Source: Actinomycetota bacterium (GTDB taxonomy: Bacteria; Actinomycetota; Thermoleophilia; Gaiellales; Gaiellaceae). From it: a stretch of DNA of 5,874 nucleotides. Under the pieces are notes generated by a model. That model was given only the letters and a program-made list of their open reading frames with translations. It did not search any database and was not told the DNA's origin. The translations under genes were made by a program, and so were the position numbers. Positions 1 through 5,007 of the stretch are shown here, piece after piece. Location of the stretch: assembly GCA_005884155.1 (NCBI GenBank), contig VAXD01000096.1, forward strand, positions 1 through 5,874, read 5' to 3'. How positions within the stretch are numbered: position 1 is the first letter of the stretch; each line of letters begins with the position of its first letter.

Positions 1-166
1 TAGTGCCCCGACCGGCAATGCATGCCGGCCGCTGGCCCGCGATCACACGGCGCCAGAGCCCACTCTTGCCCTTGGCAAGGCAGTCCAGCCTTGCCGCGGT
101 CAAGCGCGAACTCTGGCTTGGTGCTTGCGACCCAGAGACTCGGCGGCATCACCGGCCGGAGCACTA
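1..166 (-). repeat. 166-bp imperfect palindrome; candidate minus-strand hairpin RNA
   Basis: The whole intergenic stretch left of the ZIP gene is one imperfect inverted repeat centred near 84. As minus-strand RNA, 166-146 pairs with 1-21 over 21 continuous pairs (17 Watson-Crick and 4 G-U). Further in, 143-141 pairs with 29-31, 135-132 with 32-35, 130-127 with 37-40, 124-121 with 45-48, 117-111 with 52-58 (7 perfect pairs), 110-98 with 59-71 (mismatches at 105/64 and 100/69), and 95-88 with 74-81 (8 perfect pairs closing a 6-base loop, 82-87). By hand this gives about 62 pairs, 9 of them G-U. On the plus strand those nine would be A-C mismatches, so selection, if any, acted on minus-strand RNA. 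The ZIP stop codon (166-164) is the first three bases of the hairpin. A shorter hairpin (12-17 with 23-28) competes with the outer stem. It could be an ERIC-like palindromic repeat, a structured 3' UTR, or a small RNA. I recognise no known RNA family, and the left boundary may lie outside the window. Confidence 0.6.
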
Positions 167-994
167 AACGCCGGCCGCGACGAGCACGAAGTTCGTGGCG
201 AACCCGAGCGTCAGCCCGAGCAGCAGCCCCCACGCGGTGACCGTCTTGCTCGAGAAGAGCCGGCAGACGTTCAAGAGCTCCATCACGACGTACAGGATCG
301 AGCCCGCCGCAAGCGTGAGGAAGAGCACCGAGATCGCGGTGGACGTCCAGGCCTGGCCGACGAGGGTGCCGAAGAACGTTGGGAAGCCGGCGATCACGCC
401 CATCAGCCCGAGGAAGCGCCAGCTCGGCGGCTCGGCGTCTCCCGTCAGCGGCGCGACGATGCCGAAGCCCTCGGTCGCGTTGTGCAGCCCGAAGCCGATC
501 ACGAGCACATAGGCGAGGCTGAGCTTGTCGAGCGCCGCCGCCTGCCCGATCGCGAGTCCCTCGGAGAAGTTGTGCAGCCCGATCCCGGTCGCGATGAAGA
601 GCGCGAGCCAGCGCGCGGGCGTGAGGCCGACGAAGTGAGAGCGTTCCAGCTCGCCTGCCGACGCGGCGCCCGGGCCGAGGAAGCTCTTTCGCCGCCGCGC
701 CTTCATCCACGAGTCGTAGTAGACGAGTGTCAAGAGGCCGATCGCGAAGCCGCCGAACGCGAGCGCCGCGAGCCACGAGAAGCGGCCCCAGTTCGACGCG
801 TGCAGCGCGGCCTCGACCGGATCGATCGCATCGGTGAGCACGTCCCAGAAGAGGAAGAGCAGGATCCCGGTCGCGGTCGCGCTCAGGAAGGCCTTGAAGC
901 TCTGGCCGACGTCGTGCAGCCGCCCCATCGGCAGGCCGATGAAGATCGTCAGTCCGGCGAGGGCGCCGAGCAGGAGAATTTGGCCAGTCGACAC
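164..994 (-). CDS. ZIP-family divalent metal transporter
   Basis: Predicted inner-membrane permease importing divalent metal (Zn, Fe or Mn; the substrate cannot be read from sequence). The 276 residues match prokaryotic ZIP/ZupT-like proteins. Hydrophobic segments lie at about 4-22, 34-52, 72-92, 127-150, 158-180, 194-213, 218-240 and 252-275, consistent with eight membrane spans. The two ZIP signatures are clear: LHNFSEG (His141, Asn142, Glu145) and LHNATEG (His171, Asn172, Glu175), the metal-binding pair of helices 4 and 5. The loop after the third span (98-120) is short and basic, without the His-rich stretch of many eukaryotic ZIPs. The start is GTG at 994, the only one that keeps the first span complete. 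A partial Shine-Dalgarno match (AGGTGA, 1010-1005) lies 10 bases upstream, inside the putative operator. The gene is divergent from a DtxR-family regulator, which probably controls it. Its TAG stop sits at the base of the palindrome at 1-166. Confidence 0.93.
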   Translation of the reverse strand: MSTGQILLLGALAGLTIFIGLPMGRLHDVGQSFKAFLSATATGILLFLFWDVLTDAIDPVEAALHASNWGRFSWLAALAFGGFAIGLLTLVYYDSWMKARRRKSFLGPGAASAGELERSHFVGLTPARWLALFIATGIGLHNFSEGLAIGQAAALDKLSLAYVLVIGFGLHNATEGFGIVAPLTGDAEPPSWRFLGLMGVIAGFPTFFGTLVGQAWTSTAISVLFLTLAAGSILYVVMELLNVCRLFSSKTVTAWGLLLGLTLGFATNFVLVAAGV

Positions 995-996
995 GT

Positions 997-1014
997 TGTA
1001 AGGCTCACCTTACA
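997..1014. promoter_or_regulatory. 18-bp inverted repeat, probable metalloregulator operator
   Basis: TGTAAGG-CTCA-CCTTACA is a perfect inverted repeat with 7-base arms and a 4-base spacer, lying between the divergent ZIP and DtxR-family genes. On the minus strand, 15 bases starting TAAGGTGAGCC agree with the first 15 positions of the DtxR/IdeR box as I recall it (TWAGGTWAGSCTWAC...) at all but one. The symmetric core is shorter than the classic 19-bp box. It ends 2 bp before the ZIP start codon and overlaps the -35 region expected for the regulator promoter, so a bound repressor could silence both genes. That the adjacent regulator is the binding protein is inferred from position and family. 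Confidence 0.75.
1005..1010 (-). promoter_or_regulatory. candidate ribosome binding site of the ZIP gene, inside the operator
   Basis: On the minus strand AGGTGA is complementary to the conserved 3' end of 16S rRNA and lies 10 bases before the GTG at 994. It is the only Shine-Dalgarno-like stretch there. It is used only if transcription starts at or above about 1012, for example from the weak TATGCA at 1027-1022. A start nearer the gene would leave the mRNA almost leaderless. Confidence 0.35.
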
Positions 1015-1025
1015 GACGCGGTGCA

Positions 1026-1031
1026 TACACT
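1026..1031 (+). promoter_or_regulatory. candidate -10 element (TACACT) for a leaderless regulator mRNA
   Basis: TACACT fits the actinobacterial TANNNT -10 pattern and ends 6 bases before the ATG at 1038, so transcription would start at or next to the A of the start codon. No Shine-Dalgarno sequence precedes that ATG, which agrees with leaderless translation. A 17-base spacer puts the -35 at about 1003-1008, inside the inverted repeat, where no consensus hexamer is visible. That suggests autoregulation by steric block. Confidence 0.55.
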
Positions 1032-1037
1032 CGCGTC

Positions 1038-1721
1038 ATGGCTCAGGGCCACTCCGTCGACGAGTACCTGGAGACGATCTACTTCCTCGCCTTCCCGATC
1101 GGCGAGTACCACCCGCAGGTCTCCGGTGCGCCGACCCTCGCGGCGCGCGTGGCCGAGATGCTCGGCGTCTCCCGCGCGTCCGCAGGGGAGATGCTGAAGC
1201 GGCTCGAGGCCGAGGGGCTCGTCGAGCGCGGCGAGCGCAAGGAGGCGATCCTCACCCCGGCCGGGCGGGCTCGCGCCGAGCAGGTCGTCCGCAAGCACCG
1301 CATCGTCGAGCGTCTCCTGACCGACTTCATGGGCTACACGCCCGCCGAGGCGCACGTCCATGCCGACGAGATCGGCGAGAGCTTCAGCGACGACATGATC
1401 GAGCGCGTCAGCGAACGGCTGGGCCATCCGGACCGCTGCCCGCATGGCTGGCCGGTCGACACCGACTTCGAGCAGGCCGAGAACCGTGAGCTCGCGGCGC
1501 TCGCCGACCTCGGTCCCGGCACGCGCGCGGAGATCGTCCGCCTTGCCGAGCACGACGGCGAGCTTCTGCACTGGTTCTACGACCAGGGCTTCGTCCCGGG
1601 CACCCAGGTCGAGGTGCGCGAGGCCCAGCCCGCGGCCGAGCAGCTCACCGTGCGGCTGAACGGCGACGAACGGACGATCGCCGAGAAGGCTGCGGCCGGC
1701 CTCTTCGTCCGGCCGGCTTGA
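1038..1721 (+). CDS. DtxR/MntR-family metal-dependent transcriptional regulator
   Basis: Cytoplasmic metal-sensing repressor of 227 residues. An N-terminal winged helix-turn-helix (about 6-75) contains the recognition region VSRASAGEMLKRLEAEGLVE. A dimerisation and metal-binding domain follows (about 76-145), and a C-terminal FeoA/SH3-like domain (about 153-225) has the typical Gly-Pro-Gly turn (FVPGTQVEV). Ancillary-site ligands of DtxR are kept: His87, Glu91 and His106 match DtxR His79, Glu83 and His98. The primary site differs: my alignment puts Asp110, Gly113 and Glu114 where DtxR has Cys102, Glu105 and His106, and Glu9 where it has Met10. Glu9 and Glu12 resemble MntR Asp8 and Glu11, so a carboxylate-rich Mn- or Fe-type site is possible. 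PDRCPHGWPV (131-140) matches the Pro-Gly linker block common in actinobacterial members. The ATG start leaves no room for a leader. The stop overlaps the deacetylase start (TTGA). Family membership is firm; the sensed metal is not known. Confidence 0.94.
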   Translation: MAQGHSVDEYLETIYFLAFPIGEYHPQVSGAPTLAARVAEMLGVSRASAGEMLKRLEAEGLVERGERKEAILTPAGRARAEQVVRKHRIVERLLTDFMGYTPAEAHVHADEIGESFSDDMIERVSERLGHPDRCPHGWPVDTDFEQAENRELAALADLGPGTRAEIVRLAEHDGELLHWFYDQGFVPGTQVEVREAQPAAEQLTVRLNGDERTIAEKAAAGLFVRPA

Positions 1722-2311
1722 AGCTCGCGCTCACCTTCGACGACGGTCCTTCCGCCTGGACCCCGACCGTGCTCGACCTGCTGCGCGACCACGAGGCCCG
1801 CGCGACCTTCTTCGTGATCGGCGCGCGCGTGCGGGAGCGGCCGGACGATGTGCGCCGGATCGCCGCCGAGGGGCACGAGCTCGGCAGCCACACGCTCACG
1901 CATCCGCGTCTGACCGAGATCCCGGACGACGAGGTGCGCTCCGAGATTCTCGGCGGCGCCGAGGCGCTTGCAGAGGTGCTCGGCGAGGCGTCGCCGCTCT
2001 TCCGAGCGCCCGGATTCCACGCCGCCGAGCGCGAGCTGGCGATCGTCGCGGAGCTCGGGCTCGAGGCCGTGTTTGCGGACGTCGACCCCGAGGACTGGCG
2101 CGCGGAGAAAGACTCGCACACGATCTTCCGCCACGTCCTCGACGGCGTCCGAGACGGCGCGATCGTCGACCTTCATGACGGCTACCCGCCACCGCCGACG
2201 ACCGCGCGGGATGACTGCACGCCGACTGTCGAGGCGCTCGACCACCTGCTGCTGTGCCTCCGCGCGGAGGGCTACGAGCTGGTGACCGTCTCGGCGCTTG
2301 CCGCCGTCTGA
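1718..2311 (+). CDS. NodB-type polysaccharide deacetylase (carbohydrate esterase 4 family)
   Basis: Predicted metal-dependent deacetylase of N-acetylated sugars or peptidoglycan; the substrate is unknown. The 197 residues are almost only the NodB domain, with all five motifs: TFDDGP (6-11, Asp8/Asp9), HTLTH (58-62, two metal-binding His), RAPG (96-99), DVDPEDW (121-127) and DLH (151-153, catalytic His153). No signal peptide or membrane anchor is seen: the protein starts directly at the first strand of the domain. It is therefore predicted cytoplasmic, or exported by an unrecognised route. The TTG start overlaps the regulator stop (TTGA, 1718-1721) and has no good ribosome binding site, so translation probably depends on reinitiation from the upstream gene. 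The upstream frame is open for some distance, so a longer N-terminus within the regulator gene is formally possible but lacks family support. The 3' end overlaps metK by 40 bp, tail to tail. Confidence 0.9.
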   Translation: MKLALTFDDGPSAWTPTVLDLLRDHEARATFFVIGARVRERPDDVRRIAAEGHELGSHTLTHPRLTEIPDDEVRSEILGGAEALAEVLGEASPLFRAPGFHAAERELAIVAELGLEAVFADVDPEDWRAEKDSHTIFRHVLDGVRDGAIVDLHDGYPPPPTTARDDCTPTVEALDHLLLCLRAEGYELVTVSALAAV

Positions 2312-3540
2312 CCGGCGGCTTCGCGGAGGGCGTCGGCCTTGTCGGTGCGCTCCCACGTGAAGTCGTGGTCGTCGCGGCCGAAGTGGCCGTACGCAGCGGT
2401 TTTCGCGTAGATCGGGCGCTGCAGGTCGAGGTCGCGCAGGATCGCCGCGGGGCGTAGGTCGAACAACTCCCGGTCGCCGACCAGTTCCTCGATCCGCGCC
2501 ACCGGGATCTGCTCGGTGCCGAACGTCCGCACCGCGATCGAGACCGGATGCGCGACGCCGATCGCGTACGCGACGTTCACCTCGCAGCGCTCGGCCAGAC
2601 CCGCCGCGACCACGTTCTTCGCCACGTAGCGCGCCGCGTAGGCAGCCGAGCGGTCCACCTTCGTCGGATCCTTCCCCGAGAACGCCCCGCCCCCGTGCCG
2701 CGCCGCGCCGCCGTAGGTGTCGACAATGATCTTGCGCCCGGTCAGGCCGGTGTCGCCCATCGGGCCGCCGATCACGAACTTGCCGGTCGGGTTGACGTAG
2801 ACAAAGTCGCGCTCGCCGAAGCGCTTCTCGTCGTAGAGGTCGCGCGGGAGGATCGGGTGCAGAACGCGCTCGATCAGGTCGGGCTTGATCAGCGACTCGG
2901 CGTCGCAGCCCTCGGCGTGCTGCGTGGAGATGAGGATCCGCTCGATCTCGACCGGCACCTGGCGGCCAGACTCGTCGACCTCGTAGCGGACAGTCACCTG
3001 CGCCTTGCCGTCGGGCCGCAGGTATGGCAGCTCGCCCACCTTGCGCACCTCGGCGAGCCGCTTGCAGATCTTGTGCGCGAGCATGATCGGCAGCGGCATT
3101 AGCTCCGCCGTCTCGGCGCTCGCGTAGCCGAACATCATCCCCTGGTCGCCGGCGCCGACCAGGTCGAGCGGGTCGTCGTCGGAGGGGTCGTGCTGGCGCT
3201 CGAACGACTCGTCGACACCCTGCGCGATGTCCGGCGACTGCTCGTCGATGGCGACCACGACACCGCAGGTGTGCGCGTCGAAGCCCCATTCGGAGTGCGT
3301 GTAGCCGATCTCCGAGATCTTCTTGCGCACGAGCGCGGGGATGTCGACGTACGTCTCGGTCGTGATCTCGCCCGCGACGACGACCAGGCCGGTCGTGATC
3401 AGCGTCTCGCAGGCGACGCGGCCGGTCGGATCGTCGGCCAGCACCGCGTCGAGCACCGAATCCGAGATCTGGTCGGCGACCTTGTCAGGGTGCCCTTCGG
3501 TGACCGACTCGGACGTGAAGAGGAATTCCCGTGCCGCCAT
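2272..3540 (-). CDS. metK: S-adenosylmethionine synthase (methionine adenosyltransferase)
   Basis: Makes S-adenosylmethionine from ATP and methionine, releasing phosphate and pyrophosphate, in the cytoplasm as a tetramer with Mg and K ions. Signatures are complete: GHPDK (16-20, with His17, Asp19 and Lys20), the adenine-binding block GAGDQGMMFGYA (129-140), and the P-loop-like GGGAFSGKDPTKVDRS (283-298). The 422 residues exceed the usual 380-400. The extra length is partly the low-complexity tail after TDKADALR, and the last residues (ETVTSS) lie in the overlap with the deacetylase gene. The ATG at 3540 is followed directly by the family-typical FLFTSESVTEGHPDK. Only 12 bases separate it from the stop of the lipoprotein gene, with a poor ribosome binding site, so it is probably transcribed from a promoter upstream of gpsA, beyond the window. 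That spacing leaves no room for a SAM riboswitch directly in front. Confidence 0.98.
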   Translation of the reverse strand: MAAREFLFTSESVTEGHPDKVADQISDSVLDAVLADDPTGRVACETLITTGLVVVAGEITTETYVDIPALVRKKISEIGYTHSEWGFDAHTCGVVVAIDEQSPDIAQGVDESFERQHDPSDDDPLDLVGAGDQGMMFGYASAETAELMPLPIMLAHKICKRLAEVRKVGELPYLRPDGKAQVTVRYEVDESGRQVPVEIERILISTQHAEGCDAESLIKPDLIERVLHPILPRDLYDEKRFGERDFVYVNPTGKFVIGGPMGDTGLTGRKIIVDTYGGAARHGGGAFSGKDPTKVDRSAAYAARYVAKNVVAAGLAERCEVNVAYAIGVAHPVSIAVRTFGTEQIPVARIEELVGDRELFDLRPAAILRDLDLQRPIYAKTAAYGHFGRDDHDFTWERTDKADALREAAGQTAASAETVTSS

Positions 3541-3552
3541 CGGCGGCTCAGG

Positions 3553-5007
3553 CTACTTGATCTCGAGAAACGCGTCGAAGGTTCGCGCGTCGCCCGAGCC
3601 GGCCGACCAGGTGAGGAACGAGCGCAGCGGGCGCAGGTTTTCCGTCGTCGAGGACGGCAGGCTGCTCCCGCTCAGCGAGGCGAAGCCTTCGATCAGCGGG
3701 ATCGCGTTCTTCAGGTCGACGTAGAGGAAGCCGCCGTTCGAGGACGGCATCCCCGCGGCGCCTGTCGCCTCCGTGAAGTCAGCGCTGTCCGCCAGGTTCT
3801 CGCTCGGCGAGCCGACATTCTCGATTCCGCCCGGCGCGCTCGTCAGCACGAGCTTCGAGCCGATCGCGCCGTAGTGGAGCTGGAACTGCTTGCCGAACGA
3901 GAGCGTCTTCTCGGCGCCGCCCGTAACGGTTGCACCGCTGCTCCCGGCGAGAAAGCGCATGAGCTTGTCGAGTGTCGCGAGGCCGGACGTGGTGTCGTCC
4001 GGCTGGAGAATCGCGGTGAACTCGGGGATCACAGCGCCCGGCCGCACCCAGAGCGCATTCTCGTTCTGGAACAGCTCCAGGACGCGCTTCAGCGAGACGC
4101 CGAGCGCGGACTCGAAAGGCGCCGCCGTCTGACTGAGGCCGGCGCCGATGGCCTGGCCGCCGCGGAACGAGAAGAACGCGAAGGCATCCGTGGGCGCCTC
4201 GCCGAGCAGCTTCGAGCTGTAGTCGCCTGAGCCGAGGCTGCTCGCGCCCTGGCCCTGAACCGCGCCGTGGAGCCGGACGCCATCGTCTTCGGCGCTGAGC
4301 GAGGCCGCGACGAAGTCGAGCTTGTCGAGCCCGGCCGTCGAACCGGAGAAGGAGCCCGGGTGCGACTTGAGTTCCTTGTGGATCGCGGCCGCTAGCTGCG
4401 GCCCGTTGACGTAGGCCGTCGCGAGCGTGTCGGACGGTAGCTTCGAGAGCGCGTCCTTGTACGTCGAGTCGTCGGCGAGCGCCGTGCCGTCGCTCGCCTT
4501 GAGCACCTTGTCGATGTCGCTCTGAGTGTCGCCGAGGGCGTACCAGCCATCCGAGAGCTTGCGCATCACGCTCGGGTGGCCGCTGTCGGGCTGCGCGTTC
4601 ATCTTGTCGACCAGCGCCTTGAGCTTGTCCGGGTCGTCCGGCTTCGTCAGGCCGATCCCGGTGATGTTGCTGAAGCTCGCGCCGCCGCCGCCGACAACGA
4701 AGTCGACCTCGGGCCCGAGGGCCGGCTTCACATCGTCCTGCCAGCTGACGCCCTTCCCCGTCAACGACTGCTCGATCTTCGAAAGCGCCTGGTCGCGCGC
4801 CGGGAACTTCTGTGAGAGCGTGTCGAGCTGCTTCCACTGGCTCGAGCTCGTGTCGCTGTTGACCGCGAAGAAGAGCAGCGAGTCGGCGCGGACGAAGGTC
4901 GCGCCGGACGAGGACGAAGCACCGGTCGACGCGCCGCCGCAGCCGCTGACGGTCAGCGCAAGGCCGGCGAGGAGACCGAGGGCGATGATTCGAAGACGGA
5001 TGATCAT
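3553..5007 (-). CDS. DUF3352-type lipoprotein of unknown function
   Basis: Predicted surface lipoprotein of 484 residues. The N-terminus is a type II signal peptide: basic start (MIIRLR), hydrophobic core (7-20) and lipobox VSGC with the lipidated Cys23. A Gly/Ser-rich linker follows (24-36). The rest is a soluble extracytoplasmic region beginning with FVRADSLLFFAVNSD and a DDVKPALGPEVDFVV stretch (91-105), which I recognise as the style of DUF3352 proteins of actinobacteria and cyanobacteria. No catalytic motif is visible. Repeated units built from short strand/turn elements (ADDGVRLHGAV, SGDARTFDAFLEI) suggest duplicated alpha/beta lobes, but this is only an impression. The ATG overlaps the gpsA stop (ATGA, 5007-5004), giving translational coupling, and metK starts 12 bases after its stop. 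Placement between gpsA and metK suggests constant expression and an envelope role linked to growth; that is inference. Confidence 0.8.
   Translation of the reverse strand: MIIRLRIIALGLLAGLALTVSGCGGASTGASSSSGATFVRADSLLFFAVNSDTSSSQWKQLDTLSQKFPARDQALSKIEQSLTGKGVSWQDDVKPALGPEVDFVVGGGGASFSNITGIGLTKPDDPDKLKALVDKMNAQPDSGHPSVMRKLSDGWYALGDTQSDIDKVLKASDGTALADDSTYKDALSKLPSDTLATAYVNGPQLAAAIHKELKSHPGSFSGSTAGLDKLDFVAASLSAEDDGVRLHGAVQGQGASSLGSGDYSSKLLGEAPTDAFAFFSFRGGQAIGAGLSQTAAPFESALGVSLKRVLELFQNENALWVRPGAVIPEFTAILQPDDTTSGLATLDKLMRFLAGSSGATVTGGAEKTLSFGKQFQLHYGAIGSKLVLTSAPGGIENVGSPSENLADSADFTEATGAAGMPSSNGGFLYVDLKNAIPLIEGFASLSGSSLPSSTTENLRPLRSFLTWSAGSGDARTFDAFLEIK

Noticed and set aside
1..154. Minus-strand open frame beginning GTG ATG near 154 and running off the left edge
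   Set aside because: About 50 codons without a stop, but the translation (LWVASTKPEFALDRGKAGLP...) has no family resemblance, and the same bases are explained better by the palindromic structure.
1..166. tRNA, SRP RNA, tmRNA or cobalamin riboswitch in the left intergenic region
   Set aside because: No T-loop consensus, CCA-type acceptor, SRP tip motif (GGAAGGAAGCAGCC-like) or B12-box sequence could be found on either strand.
1..166. Rho-independent terminator for the ZIP gene
   Set aside because: The structure is far longer than a terminator stem and no U-run is visible on its 3' side within the window. Sequence beyond position 1 is not available, so a terminator role is not fully excluded.
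125..1489. Long plus-strand open frame of 454 codons across the ZIP gene and regulator
   Set aside because: It is antisense to the ZIP gene and out of frame with the regulator. Its translation is Arg/Glu/Ala-rich without any family motif, a typical high-GC shadow.
1577..3289. 570-codon minus-strand open frame over the deacetylase and metK
   Set aside because: It is out of frame with metK and antisense to the deacetylase. The Arg-rich translation has no recognisable domain, while both overlapped genes carry complete family motifs.
3541..3552. SAM riboswitch in front of metK
   Set aside because: Only 12 bases separate metK from the upstream gene, too few for any riboswitch.
3190..4230. 346-codon plus-strand open frame antisense to metK and the lipoprotein
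   Set aside because: Shadow frame: Arg/Glu-rich composition, no motif, and it spans the junction of two real opposite-strand genes.
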